Numbered from the stretch's first letter, positions 1 through 8,247 are shown. The stretch is 64,000 bases of DNA from Ewingella americana ATCC 33852 (GCF_000735345.1 NZ_JMPJ01000017.1:1-64000), one strand, 5' to 3'. A program made the numbers and translations. Notes: a model not told the origin generated them from the letters alone.

Positions 1-3
1 AAT

Positions 4-76
4 AGGGGAGGGAGTAAACCCAAAGCCCGACTGAGTATGGTTTTAGGTTTTATCCCTCCCCTTTCAGGAGGGGAGG
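4..76. repeat. overlapping G/C-rich inverted repeats at the window edge
   Basis: Bases 4-20 and 46-62 are near-perfect inverted copies of each other (an AGGGGAGGGA-type arm ending in TAAACC). The second arm can instead pair with 70-76 (CCTCCCC against GGGGAGG), so the two hairpins exclude each other. There is no clear U-run. The sequence resembles short dispersed intergenic repeats of enterobacteria more than a simple terminator. It lies beyond the 3' end of the aap operon. Confidence 0.5.
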
Positions 77-155
77 TTAGGTGGGGTGTGGGGTTAGCTG
101 CATCGAACGCGACCTACTGGCTTCTACACAGAGCCGTTTCAGGTGGTTTTGCTTT

Positions 156-184
156 ACTCCTTCTCCTCTGAGAGGAGAAGGAGT
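156..184. repeat. perfect 14-bp inverted repeat downstream of aapP
   Basis: ACTCCTTCTCCTCT at 156-169 and its exact reverse complement at 171-184 flank a single G. In RNA this makes a very stable hairpin 13 bases beyond the original aapP stop. No T-run follows on either strand, so it is more likely an RNA 3'-end stabiliser or a dispersed repeat than a classical terminator. Confidence 0.55.
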
Positions 185-196
185 TAAAACCCTAAA

Positions 197-957
197 TCAA
201 TGAATCACCTGAGATAAAAACTCCCTGGTCCTTGCTGATTTCGGTGCGGCGAAGAACTCCATCGGTGGCGCTTCTTCGACGATTTCCCCGCGATCCATAA
301 AATAACGCGGTCCGCGACGGTTCTTGCAAACCCCATCTCATGGGTCACGCACAGCATGGTCATGCCCTCCTCGGCGAGTCCGATCATGGTGTCTAACACC
401 TCTTTCACCATTTCCGGATCCAGTGCAGAAGTCGGTTCGTCGAACAGCATGATTTTCGGCTTCATGCAGAGTGAGCGTGCGATGGCGACGCGCTGCTGCT
501 GCCCGCCGGAAAGCTGGCCGGGGAACTTGTGTGCGTGCTCGGCGATGCGCACGCGTTTCAGGTAGTGCATGGCCAGCTCTTCGGCTTCCTTCTTCGGCAT
601 CTTGCGTACCCAGCATGGAGCCAATGTGCAGTTCTGCAACACCGTCAGATGTGGGAACAGGTTGAAATGCTGGAAAACCATGCCAACTTCGGTGCGAACG
701 CGTTCGATATTGCGCAGATCGTCGTTTAACTCGGTGCCGTCAACCACGATCCGGCCCTGTTGGTGTTCCTCCAGATGATTGATACAGCGGATGGTGGTGG
801 ATTTCCCCGATCCCGACGGGCCGCATAGCACGATGCGCTCGCCCGGCTTCACGCGCAGGTTGATGTTTTTCAAAACGTGGAACTGTCCGTACCACTTGTT
901 AACGTCTTCCAGGGTGATCATCATTTTTTTAGCATCAATAATGTGATGGTCGCTCAT
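197..957 (-). pseudogene. aapP: amino-acid ABC transporter ATPase AapP, frameshifted near its 3' end
   Basis: ATPase subunit of the general L-amino-acid importer, expected to act at the cytoplasmic face with AapQ and AapM. Residues 46-54 form Walker A (GPSGSGKST), [10 protein letters not shown] begins at 149, Walker [13 protein letters not shown] runs 169-180 and the switch histidine is H206. After about residue 219 (ADRVI) the frame leaves the family pattern. Adding one base to the A run at 299-302 restores [17 protein letters not shown] and a normal C terminus ending at the TGA at 197-199. As written, translation runs out of frame to a stop at 205-207, giving 250 aa with about 30 wrong C-terminal residues. 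All ATP-hydrolysis motifs lie upstream of the break, so partial function is possible. A homopolymer sequencing error is equally possible. It is last in the operon, 8 bases after aapM. Confidence 0.85.
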
Positions 958-965
958 GTTTTACC

Positions 966-2075
966 TCAGTGTGCGGAACGTCCGGTGTGAAAGCGTCTTT
1001 CCAAATGTTGGCTATAACGCGACATGCTGAAACAGAAAATCCAATAAACGGCGGCGGCGAAGACATAGCCTTCGGTCGACATGCCGAGCCACTCGGGATC
1101 AACGGTGGCTTGCTGCACGCTGCTGAACAGGTCAAACAGGCCGATGATGATCACCAGACTGGTGTCTTTGAACAGCGCGATAATGGTGTTGACCAAGCCG
1201 GGGATCACCATCTTTAGGGCCTGCGGCAAAATCACCAGCCCCTGCGTTTTCCAATACCCCAAGGCCAGCGACTCGGCGGCTTCGGTCTGGCCTTTCGGCA
1301 GCGCCTGCAAGCCGCCGCGCACCACTTCCGCGACATAGGCTGACTGGAACAAAATCACCCCAACCAGCGCGCGCACCAGTTTGTCGATGTTGGTCCCTTC
1401 GTGCATAAACAGCGGCAGCATCACCGAGGACATAAACAGCACGGTGATCAGCGGCACGCCGCGCCAGAACTCGATAAAAATCACCGACAGCACGCGGACA
1501 ATCGGCAGGCGAGAGCGACGAGCCAGCGCCAGCAGGATGCCGAGCGGCAAGGCTCCGGCGATACCCACTGCGGCGATGATCAGCGTCAGCGTCAGCCCGC
1601 CCCATTGGCGGGTTTCGACCACCGGCAGGCCGAAGAAGCCGCCATAGAGCATGAACCAGGTGAAAATCGGGAACAGCACCACCCAGACGGCGATGTATCG
1701 GCCACGGCGCGGCATGGCGCGAATGAACATCGGCACCAGCGTCATCAAGCCGACGATCAAGGTCAGATTGATGCGCCAGCGCTCTTCGAACGGGTAGAGG
1801 CCATACATGAACTGGCCGAAGCGGGCGTGGATAAACACCCAGCACGCGCCTTCTTTGGTGCAGTCCGAGCGAGCCGTGCCGACCCAGTTGGCCTGAAAAA
1901 TCACCCAGTTGAGCAGCGGAGGGATCACCAGCCACATCAGCCACAGGCAGAACAGTGTGAGTAAACTATTGAACCAGCTGGAAAACAGGTTTTTACGCAT
2001 CCACGTCAAGGCACCGCCGACCGAAGTCGCGCGCTTATTCGTGGGCATGGCAGAGGGGAGTATGCTCATCGTCAT
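966..2075 (-). CDS. aapM: general L-amino-acid ABC transporter permease AapM
   Basis: Inner-membrane permease of the polar amino-acid (HisM/GlnP) type, 369 aa. The N-terminal half has several hydrophobic segments and an extended periplasmic loop. The C-terminal part carries the EAA-type loop that contacts the ATPase (EVVRGGLQALPKGQTEAA). It would pair with AapQ to form the channel for L-amino acids delivered by AapJ. The length suits the long Aap permeases rather than the roughly 220-aa HisM class. It starts 9 bases after aapQ ends, so translation within one operon is likely. The alternative start at Met3 changes little. Confidence 0.9.
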   Translation of the reverse strand: MTMSILPSAMPTNKRATSVGGALTWMRKNLFSSWFNSLLTLFCLWLMWLVIPPLLNWVIFQANWVGTARSDCTKEGACWVFIHARFGQFMYGLYPFEERWRINLTLIVGLMTLVPMFIRAMPRRGRYIAVWVVLFPIFTWFMLYGGFFGLPVVETRQWGGLTLTLIIAAVGIAGALPLGILLALARRSRLPIVRVLSVIFIEFWRGVPLITVLFMSSVMLPLFMHEGTNIDKLVRALVGVILFQSAYVAEVVRGGLQALPKGQTEAAESLALGYWKTQGLVILPQALKMVIPGLVNTIIALFKDTSLVIIIGLFDLFSSVQQATVDPEWLGMSTEGYVFAAAVYWIFCFSMSRYSQHLERRFHTGRSAH

Positions 2076-2084
2076 TCGATTCCC

Positions 2085-3263
2085 TTAACGTTCGACCAGC
2101 GCGATACGCCGGTTGTAGATGTTCATTAAGAACGAAATCGCCAGACTGATGATCAAGTAGACGGACATGGTAATAGCAATAGTTTCAATGGCTTGACCGG
2201 TTTGGTTGAGCACCGTTCCGGCAAACAGCGACACCATGTCGGGATACCCGATGGCGGCCGCCAGTGAGGAGTTTTTGACGATATTCAGGTATTGGCTGGT
2301 CAGCGGCGGAATGATCACCCGCATCGCCTGCGGCAAAATCACCTGACGCAGGGTCACCGGATTCGGCAGGCCGAGGGAGCGCGCGGCTTCATGCTGGCCG
2401 TGGGAAACCGACTGAATGCCCGAGCGAATCACTTCCGCAATAAAGGTCGAGGTGTAAACCGACAGCGCCACCGTCAGCGAGGCCAGTTCAGGGATAAGCA
2501 CCATGCCGCCGCGGAAGTTAAATCCGCGCAGAGCCGGGATGTCCCAGTGAACCGCAGGCCCGAAGAACAGGTGCGCTAGCGCCGGGAAAATCACCAGCAT
2601 GGCTATCGCCCAAGGCCAAATACGCCATACCCGGCCAGTGTGGATCTGGCGGAAATGGTTGTAACGCTTTAACGCCCAGATGCCAAACAGCGCCAGCAGC
2701 AGGGCGATACCGCTCGCCAGACTGCCCGGAGCCAGCTCGGGAGAGGGCAGATACAGCCCGCGATTGCTGATAAAGGCCACGCCAAACGCTTCAAGGCTTT
2801 GACGAGGGCCGGGCAAGTTGCGCAAGACGGCGAAGTACCAGAAGAAGATTTGCAGCAGGGGCGGGATGTTGCGGAAGGTCTCGATATAAATAGTGGAAAC
2901 TTTGCGGATCAGCCAGTTTTCCGACAGGCGACCCAGCCCAATAATAAAACCGAGGATAGAAGCGAAAACGATACAGAGTGCCGAAACCAGCAGCGTGTTA
3001 AGCAGGCCAATCACGAACACGCGGCCGTAAGTGTCACCTTCCTGATAGTCGATAAGATGTTGAACGATACCAAAACCTGCGCCGCTATTGAGGAAAGCAA
3101 AGCCCGAGGTGATGCCTCGTGTTGTCAGGTTGGTGATGGTGTTGTGCAGCAGATAGCCGAGACAGGCAACCAGCAGGACGACGGCGATGATCTGATAGAT
3201 CCACGCGCGCACGGCTGGGTTGGTCAGCGATAACGCACCTTTTCTAGCTGGGCGTTGTGGCAT
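2085..3263 (-). CDS. aapQ: general L-amino-acid ABC transporter permease AapQ
   Basis: Inner-membrane permease, 392 aa, partner of AapM. It has an N-terminal membrane segment (about residues 20-42), further hydrophobic segments from residue 85 onward, and the ABC permease loop EVIRSGIQSVSHGQHEAA in the C-terminal third. That loop is typical of HisMQ-family importers. The gene lies between aapJ and aapM. A strong hairpin in the 114-base gap after aapJ probably lowers its expression relative to the binding protein, as in many binding-protein-dependent operons. Assignment rests on family resemblance and the complete J-Q-M-P order. Confidence 0.9.
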   Translation of the reverse strand: MPQRPARKGALSLTNPAVRAWIYQIIAVVLLVACLGYLLHNTITNLTTRGITSGFAFLNSGAGFGIVQHLIDYQEGDTYGRVFVIGLLNTLLVSALCIVFASILGFIIGLGRLSENWLIRKVSTIYIETFRNIPPLLQIFFWYFAVLRNLPGPRQSLEAFGVAFISNRGLYLPSPELAPGSLASGIALLLALFGIWALKRYNHFRQIHTGRVWRIWPWAIAMLVIFPALAHLFFGPAVHWDIPALRGFNFRGGMVLIPELASLTVALSVYTSTFIAEVIRSGIQSVSHGQHEAARSLGLPNPVTLRQVILPQAMRVIIPPLTSQYLNIVKNSSLAAAIGYPDMVSLFAGTVLNQTGQAIETIAITMSVYLIISLAISFLMNIYNRRIALVER

Positions 3264-3290
3264 AGAAAGTACCTCAAAGATGAAGCCTGA

Positions 3291-3328
3291 AAACGGCGCG
3301 CTGGGGAACGGCCAGCGCGCCGTTTTTT
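3291..3328. terminator. intercistronic hairpin between aapJ and aapQ
   Basis: A 12-bp G/C-rich stem (ACGGCGCGCTGG with CCAGCGCGCCGT) has TTTTTT on the plus strand and TTTT on the minus strand. In the direction of aap transcription it could act as a partial terminator or a 3' stabiliser. Either would give more aapJ than permease mRNA. Confidence 0.7.
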
Positions 3329-3377
3329 GTCATTACTTATTTAATTCAACTGCTTGGATTCCCAAGGATCAGGGGAA

Positions 3378-4403
3378 TTATCTGACTGGTGGTGCGTACT
3401 GGATCCCGCCCTGATTCCACAATGCGTTTTGCCCGCGTTTGATTTTCAGCTCGCTGCCTTCGCCGACGTTGCGGTCGAAGCTCTCGCCGTAGTTACCGAC
3501 TTGCTTAACGATTTTCACCACCCAGTCGTTAGGCAATTTTAGGTCTTCGCCATATTTGCCGGTTTTACCTAACAGGTTGCTCATGTCAGGCGTGGTCGGG
3601 TTGGCGGCCAGCTGGTCAACGTTTTTAGAAGTGATGCCCATCTCTTCGGCGTTCAGCATGGCGAACAGCGACCAGCGCACCACTTCCAGCCAGTCTTCGT
3701 CACCACGGCGAACTACCGGGCCTAAAGGCTCTTTGGAGATAACTTCTGGCAGCACGATGAAGTCATCTGGCTTGCCGAGTTTGATACGCAGGGCGTAGAG
3801 CTGGGACTGGTCAGAGGCCAGCGTGTCGCAGCGGCCGGAGTCCAGCGCCTTGGCGCTCTCGTCGGAACGGTCGAAGGTCACCGGGGTGTAGGTCATTTTG
3901 TTGGCTTTGAAGTAGTCGGCAACGTTCAACTCGGTGTCAGTACCGGCCTGAATGCAAACGGTTGCGCCGTCCAGCTCTTTAGCACTCTTCAAACCGGCTT
4001 TCTTGTGGGTGAGGAATCCAATGCCGTCGTAGTAGTTAACGCCAGCGAAGATCATGCCCATGCCTGCGTCACGTGATGAGGTCCAAGTGGTGTTACGGGA
4101 GAGGATGTCCACTTCGCCAGATTGCAGGGCGGTAAAGCGCTCTTTGGCAGTCAGCGGGGTGTATTTTACTTTTTCCGCATCACCAAAAACGGCGGCGGCG
4201 ATGGCACGACAGACGTCAACGTCGATACCGGTGAATTTCCCTTTTGAATCAGCGTAAGAGAAACCCGGTAAGCCGTCACTTATCCCACATTGAACAAAGC
4301 CTTTCTTCTTCACAGCGTCCAGAGTTGTGCCTGCGTGAGCCTGACCTGCCAGCGTCATCATGCTGGCAGCAGCAATAAGGGTAGAAAGCAGTATTTTTTT
4401 CAT
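3378..4403 (-). CDS. aapJ: periplasmic L-amino-acid binding protein AapJ
   Basis: Solute-binding protein of the general amino-acid importer, 341 aa. A Sec signal peptide (MKKILLSTLIAAASMMTLAG, cleaved near AQAHA-G) sends it to the periplasm. The mature part begins TTLDAVKKKGFVQCGIS and has the type-3 binding-protein signature GFSYADSKGKFTGIDVDVCR (about residues 47-66). It captures L-amino acids and delivers them to AapQ/AapM. It is the first gene of the operon. The ATG at 4403 follows an AGGA-like ribosome site. About 90 bases upstream is a sequence matching a sigma-54 promoter, with two NtrC-like sites beyond it, so nitrogen limitation probably induces the operon. Confidence 0.92.
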   Translation of the reverse strand: MKKILLSTLIAAASMMTLAGQAHAGTTLDAVKKKGFVQCGISDGLPGFSYADSKGKFTGIDVDVCRAIAAAVFGDAEKVKYTPLTAKERFTALQSGEVDILSRNTTWTSSRDAGMGMIFAGVNYYDGIGFLTHKKAGLKSAKELDGATVCIQAGTDTELNVADYFKANKMTYTPVTFDRSDESAKALDSGRCDTLASDQSQLYALRIKLGKPDDFIVLPEVISKEPLGPVVRRGDEDWLEVVRWSLFAMLNAEEMGITSKNVDQLAANPTTPDMSNLLGKTGKYGEDLKLPNDWVVKIVKQVGNYGESFDRNVGEGSELKIKRGQNALWNQGGIQYAPPVR

Positions 4404-4494
4404 AAGTCGTCCTGTGAGACATAACCAAAATTATTATTGTATGAATGCGCGAGGCACCCTGTCCGTTGCGGGGCATTGCCCTCTGCACGGGACA

Positions 4495-4511
4495 TTGCAA
4501 AGGCAATGCCA
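4495..4511 (-). promoter_or_regulatory. candidate sigma-54 (RpoN) promoter of aapJQMP
   Basis: The minus strand reads TGGCATTGCCTTTGCAA. This matches the sigma-54 consensus TGGCAC-N5-TTGCA at all but one base, with the required GG-N10-GC spacing. Transcription would start near 4485, leaving a leader of about 80 bases before the aapJ ATG. The GGCATTGCC element is also half of a perfect 9-bp inverted repeat (4472-4480 with 4502-4510). Agreement with the consensus is seen directly. Use of the site is inference. Confidence 0.7.
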
Positions 4512-4586
4512 ACATGCAAAAACGCTTATCTATTGGGTTGTGTGATTGTTTTGCCCAGTAACATTGATTTGCGTTATAGGATTTAT

Positions 4587-4603
4587 TGCCCCAATCCTGT
4601 GCG
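4587..4603 (-). promoter_or_regulatory. NtrC-like enhancer site, proximal
   Basis: The plus strand reads TGCCCCAATCCTGTGCG, a weaker match to the NtrC consensus TGCACC-N5-GGTGCA. Its centre is about 110 bp upstream of the predicted sigma-54 start and 30 bp (three helical turns) from the stronger distal site. Confidence 0.45.
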
Positions 4604-4616
4604 TGGTCAATATTGC

Positions 4617-4633
4617 TGCAACAAAGTGGTGCG
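4617..4633 (-). promoter_or_regulatory. NtrC-like enhancer site, distal
   Basis: The plus strand reads TGCAACAAAGTGGTGCG, which matches TGCACC-N5-GGTGCA with two mismatches. Its centre is about 140 bp upstream of the predicted start. The -110/-140 pairing resembles the NtrC enhancers of the glnA promoter. Confidence 0.6.
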
Positions 4634-4737
4634 GCTTATTTTACTATTTGGAACTGGATCTCACTCTGGTTCCGCTTAGTGGAGTCTGGCTAATCTTTAA
4701 GCGCTATATGGAAGGTCAAAAAGAGAGGAAAGTGGAA

Positions 4738-4766
4738 TTAAAAAACTCTCAAGCGGGCGCCTGAGA
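4738..4766 (-). terminator. terminator of the amidotransferase-like gene
   Basis: On the minus strand CTCTCA and TGAGAG pair around GGCGCCCGCT and are followed by TTTTTTAA, a standard intrinsic terminator 10 bases past the stop codon of the gene at 4776-5465. Confidence 0.85.
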
Positions 4767-4775
4767 GCCAGAGGA

Positions 4776-5465
4776 TTAAAGGGCTGCTTGAATCAATGCG
4801 CCAACCAGCGGCGGGAGATGGCCTTTCAGCGCGGCGCGTTCCGGCTGGAAGAGCGTGGCGACGAAGAACGGATGCTTTGGCAGCTCGATAACGCGAATTT
4901 CGCCCTGCTGGTCGTGGCCAGTCAGGCGCAGTGGCTGAGACTCCAGCGCTGCCTGAAACTCAGTGTTAATCCCGTAGCGGCAGTGATAGCCCTCTTCGAT
5001 ATCCAACTCACCGTAGGCGCGGCCCGCGATGCTGTCGGCAACCAGAGTGATGCCTCCCTTCTTCTCCACCATTTCGCAGGCCAGCGCGGCAATCACCAGC
5101 CGACCTTCGGTATCGGTTTCGCCATGGCCTGCGTCCTGCCAGCCCATCACATTGCGAGCATACTCGATGATCGCGTGCTGGAAGCCGCCACAGGTGCCGA
5201 GAAACGGCTTCTGCTGCTCGCGCGCATAGCGAATGGCGTGCAATGCCCCTTCGGTAGACTGGTAAGGGCTACCGGGCACGCACCAGAAAGCATCGAACTC
5301 TTCGAGTGAGCGCTGTGCGTCAATGGTGTCGGTGTTTAGCCAAGTGGTGTGGATGTCGAGGTCGAAAGTTTGTGCAGCGAGGTTTAATGCGAGGGGGATA
5401 GCTTGGTGGGCAACAATGGCGGGGTTGTGGTCGCCGATTATTGCCAAACGGACTTGCTGACTCAT
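4776..5465 (-). CDS. class I glutamine amidotransferase-like protein (CTP synthase C-terminal-related)
   Basis: 229-aa stand-alone protein resembling the glutaminase half of CTP synthase. It has the nucleophile-elbow motif FLGTCGGFQH (C92) and the C-terminal block HPFFVATLFQPERA. In active class I glutaminases that block reads FHPE and supplies the catalytic histidine. Here Q207 replaces it while E209 remains, so ordinary glutamine hydrolysis is doubtful. There is no synthetase domain and no obvious partner nearby. The start at 5465 (ATG) has AGGAGAG upstream and is preferred over the GTG one codon earlier. It is a single gene with its own terminator. The biological role is unknown to me. Confidence 0.8.
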   Translation of the reverse strand: MSQQVRLAIIGDHNPAIVAHQAIPLALNLAAQTFDLDIHTTWLNTDTIDAQRSLEEFDAFWCVPGSPYQSTEGALHAIRYAREQQKPFLGTCGGFQHAIIEYARNVMGWQDAGHGETDTEGRLVIAALACEMVEKKGGITLVADSIAGRAYGELDIEEGYHCRYGINTEFQAALESQPLRLTGHDQQGEIRVIELPKHPFFVATLFQPERAALKGHLPPLVGALIQAAL

Positions 5466-5540
5466 CACTTCTCTCCTGAGCAGGTAAAAGAGAATGTTAT
5501 AGAAAAGTTAACTTGTCGTCATGAGAATTATTTTCATCAA

Positions 5541-5571
5541 TAAAAAAGCCCGGCCATTGCTGGACGGGCTT
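5541..5571 (-). terminator. terminator of lpxP
   Basis: Minus strand: AAGCCCG, a 12-base loop region, CGGGCTT, then TTTTTATTG. It lies 21 bases beyond the lpxP stop codon. Confidence 0.88.
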
Positions 5572-5591
5572 AATGCACGGCGATTCACTGT

Positions 5592-6515
5592 TTAGAGATA
5601 GAGTGAAGGCGCTCCCGTTGGGCGGGTTTTAAAGCGGCGATGCAGCCAAAGATACTGGTCCGGCGCGCGCATAATCTCTTTTTCCACCACGCGATTCATG
5701 TAGGCCGCAGCCGCCATTTCATCATCGATTGGGTAATCTTGCAGAGCAGGCTGGATAACCAAGTCGTAGCCTTTGCCCTTATCTTTACGCACCAGAACCA
5801 CGGTGACCAGAGCCGGTTTCGCCAGACGCGCCAGCATGTAAGTGCCGCTGGTGGTGGCTGCTTGATCGACGGCGAACAGCGGGGCAAATACGCTGCCACG
5901 CGGACCGTAGTCTTGGTCCGGAGCGAACCACACGGCTTCGCCTTTCTTCAGCGCATGAACCATCCCACGCAGGTCTTTGCGATCCAGCATCGCTTTATTG
6001 GAGCGCATGCGGCCCCAAGTCTGCACGAATTCCATCGCTTTATTGTTGTGCGGGCGGTACATCGCCATCATCGGCTGACACAGGCCCATGGCACGGCCAC
6101 CCAGCTCCAGCGACATGAAATGCACGCCAATCACCAGTACGCCTTGCTTGTTCTGCTGCGCCATTTTCAGGTGATTCAGGCCGCTGACGTCAAACCAGCG
6201 TTTTACGCGGGCGTCGGACCAGAACCACGCCATTCCCGTCTCCAGCAGGCCCATGCCCAGCGATTCGAAATTGCTGAGAATACGGCGTTCAATCTGGGTT
6301 TCATCAAGGTTCGGGAAGCAGAGTTCTAAATTGCGGCGGGTAATAGACACACGGCGTTTGAGGAAACGCATCGAGGTGCGGCCAAGCCAGTTACCTAGGC
6401 GGTAAAGGACAGGGTAAGGCAGTTGAACGAGGAGGAATAACACGCCCAAGCCAAACCAGGTCAGCCAGTAACGCGGGTGTAGAAACGATTTGCGAAAGCA
6501 AGATGGTGAAGTCAT
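5592..6515 (-). CDS. lpxP: lipid A palmitoleoyltransferase LpxP
   Basis: Inner-membrane acyltransferase, 307 aa, that adds a secondary acyl chain to Kdo2-lipid IVA. In E. coli LpxP replaces laurate with palmitoleate at low temperature. One N-terminal membrane segment (about residues 18-36) precedes the HX4E acyltransferase motif in VGVHFMSLELGGR-like context. The blocks GLCQPMMAMYRPHNN and AVWFAPDQDYGPRGS match LpxP better than LpxL, which has HFLTLELGAR at the first block. The C terminus RRFKTRPTGAPSLYL is also LpxP-like. It is monocistronic. The 440-base upstream gap presumably holds its promoter. LpxL remains the alternative if substrate choice has drifted. Confidence 0.88.
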   Translation of the reverse strand: MTSPSCFRKSFLHPRYWLTWFGLGVLFLLVQLPYPVLYRLGNWLGRTSMRFLKRRVSITRRNLELCFPNLDETQIERRILSNFESLGMGLLETGMAWFWSDARVKRWFDVSGLNHLKMAQQNKQGVLVIGVHFMSLELGGRAMGLCQPMMAMYRPHNNKAMEFVQTWGRMRSNKAMLDRKDLRGMVHALKKGEAVWFAPDQDYGPRGSVFAPLFAVDQAATTSGTYMLARLAKPALVTVVLVRKDKGKGYDLVIQPALQDYPIDDEMAAAAYMNRVVEKEIMRAPDQYLWLHRRFKTRPTGAPSLYL

Positions 6516-6953
6516 ATAAGCTCAATCATCGGCATAAAAAATCTGAGGTACCGCGTTGGAAGTAGCTCGATCGCGATACGGAGTGTGTGTCAAAGATTGG
6601 GACAGCTAAAGTGGGCAAATGTTTTAAACAACGCCGAACTTGACGCAATCTTTACACTAAAAGACGGGATCGCAGGCTAAAAGGCTTTCCGTAGGCGATG
6701 AGCGGGGCGAATACGACTTTACTTGTGAAGTATATCACGCTCTGTTATCAATCTTGAGTGGGGAATCGTCCGATAAAGGCACTAATTCGTGTCTGGTTTT
6801 GTCTGGGTTCAAAACAGCCTTAGAATTAATGGCTTGGAGAATTGTAAGCTTTGTAAAAGTTGCAATAGGATTAGTCCGAAGGCGATATCACTGGGAAAAT
6901 ACACCTAACTCTGTAATATATTTCACATTCTTTTCCCACCGCATTAACTCTTT
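6516..6953. other. divergent intergenic region lpxP / yneE
   Basis: 438 A/T-richer bases between two divergent genes. It should contain both promoters, but I could not assign -35 and -10 elements with confidence. A 67-codon reading frame at 6754-6957 has no good ribosome site and no recognisable motifs, so I do not treat it as a gene. Confidence 0.5.
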
Positions 6954-7871
6954 ATGATCGTTCGTCCTCATCAACACTGGTTCCGCCGCCTGTTTGTTTG
7001 GCACGGTGCCGTGCTTTCAAACATTCTTTTCCGCCTCAGCCTGAACTTCGGCATGTCGATTGTCGCGGTGTTCAGCGTGCAGATTTACGAAGCATTGGGC
7101 ATCCGCCTGACGCTGGCTCCCTTCAGCTTATTGGGTATCGCCATCGCCATCTTCTTAGGCTTCAGAAATAGCGCCAGCTATGCGCGCTTTAACGAAGCTC
7201 GGCTGCTATGGGGAAGTTTGCTCATTACTCACCGTTCGCTGTTTCGACAGGTTAAAAGCCTGCTGGTTGACTCGCCGCAGGCCGTTGCCGCCTTCAGCCA
7301 GTTGCAAATTGCCTTTAGCTACGCGTTAAAGCACCAGCTGCGCGGTGAAGATGCCGCCAAGGATATGCAGCGCCTGCTGCCCGCCGATGTGGCGAAGGAA
7401 GTGTTGAGCAGCCCGTCTCCGGCCAACCGACTTTTGCTGTTGATGGGGAAATGGCTGGCCGAGCAGCGCGAGCAGGGGCGTCTGAGCGATATGCTGTTCC
7501 ACAGCATCGACCGCAACCTTAATGAGCTTTCCCACGTGCTGGGCGGCTGCGAGCGCATTGCCAACACGCCGATACCTTTCGCCTACAGCCTGATAGTCCA
7601 TCGCACGGTTTATCTGTTCTGCACCTTGCTGCCGTTCGCGCTGGCCCCGGCGCTGGGGTATATGACGATTCTGGTGTCGGTGTTTATCTCCTACACCTTT
7701 ATTTCGATTGATGCCTTGGCGGAAGAGTTGGAAGACCCGTTTGGCACGGCGGATAACGATTTGCCGCTGACGGCGATGTGCCAGAACATCGAGATCAATC
7801 TGTTAGAAATGAATGATGTGCATCCGCTGCCAGAGCACATTAAGCCGGACGAGCATTACCGACTGAGCTAA
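6954..7871 (+). CDS. yneE: bestrophin-family anion channel YneE
   Basis: 305-aa inner-membrane protein closely following E. coli YneE from MIVRPHQHWFRRLFVWHG to AEELEDPFGTADNDLPL. The AEELEDPFG block is the bestrophin acidic signature. Hydrophobic segments lie at about residues 20-45, 50-70, 205-225 and 228-250. Bestrophins form pentameric ion channels, and bacterial members are reported as cation- or anion-conducting, so the transported ion here is not certain. It stands alone between lpxP and the convergent fis gene, with a shared hairpin terminator. Confidence 0.88.
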   Translation: MIVRPHQHWFRRLFVWHGAVLSNILFRLSLNFGMSIVAVFSVQIYEALGIRLTLAPFSLLGIAIAIFLGFRNSASYARFNEARLLWGSLLITHRSLFRQVKSLLVDSPQAVAAFSQLQIAFSYALKHQLRGEDAAKDMQRLLPADVAKEVLSSPSPANRLLLLMGKWLAEQREQGRLSDMLFHSIDRNLNELSHVLGGCERIANTPIPFAYSLIVHRTVYLFCTLLPFALAPALGYMTILVSVFISYTFISIDALAEELEDPFGTADNDLPLTAMCQNIEINLLEMNDVHPLPEHIKPDEHYRLS

Positions 7872-7874
7872 AAC

Positions 7875-7908
7875 AAAAAGGCGCTCTCCTTGCGGAAAAG
7901 CGCCTTTT
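7875..7908. terminator. bidirectional terminator between yneE and fis
   Basis: AAAAAGGCGCT and AGCGCCTTTT form a stem around CTCCTTGCGGAAA, with A- and T-runs on the two sides. It can serve yneE (plus) and fis (minus), whose stop codons lie on either side. Confidence 0.9.
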
Positions 7909-7929
7909 ATCAACACCAACTGATTAGTA

Positions 7930-8226
7930 TCAGTTCATGCCGTATTTTTTCAATTTCTTACGCAGCGTACCGCGGTTGATACCCATCATCAGGGCCGCAC
8001 GAGTCTGGTTGCCACGGGTATATTGCATCACCATGTCTAACAGTGGCTGTTCAACTTCAGCCAATACCAACTCATACAGGTCATTCACGTCCTGACCATT
8101 CAATTGAGCAAAATAGCCCTTAAGTGCTTGTTTTACCGAGTCACGCAGGGGTTTTTGGGTTACCTGATCCTGAGAATTAACGGTAGAAACGGTCAGTACG
8201 TCAGAATTCACGCGTTGTTCGAACAT
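7930..8226 (-). CDS. fis: nucleoid-associated regulator Fis
   Basis: 98-aa dimeric DNA-bending protein that activates rRNA promoters and shapes the nucleoid in fast-growing cells. The length is exactly that of E. coli Fis. The C-terminal helix-turn-helix occupies about residues 73-95 ([20 protein letters not shown]). The gene is second in the dusB-fis operon, 21 bases after dusB, and ends the transcript at a hairpin terminator. Expression would follow the promoter upstream of dusB, whose G/C-rich discriminator fits growth-rate and ppGpp control as known in E. coli. Confidence 0.98.
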   Translation of the reverse strand: MFEQRVNSDVLTVSTVNSQDQVTQKPLRDSVKQALKGYFAQLNGQDVNDLYELVLAEVEQPLLDMVMQYTRGNQTRAALMMGINRGTLRKKLKKYGMN

Positions 8227-8247
8227 AGTTCTGTCAGCTCTTTTTTG

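Noticed and set aside
6754-6957. 67-codon frame upstream of yneE
   Set aside because: No ribosome site, no motifs, and it ends over the yneE start. It is more likely part of the leader or promoter region.
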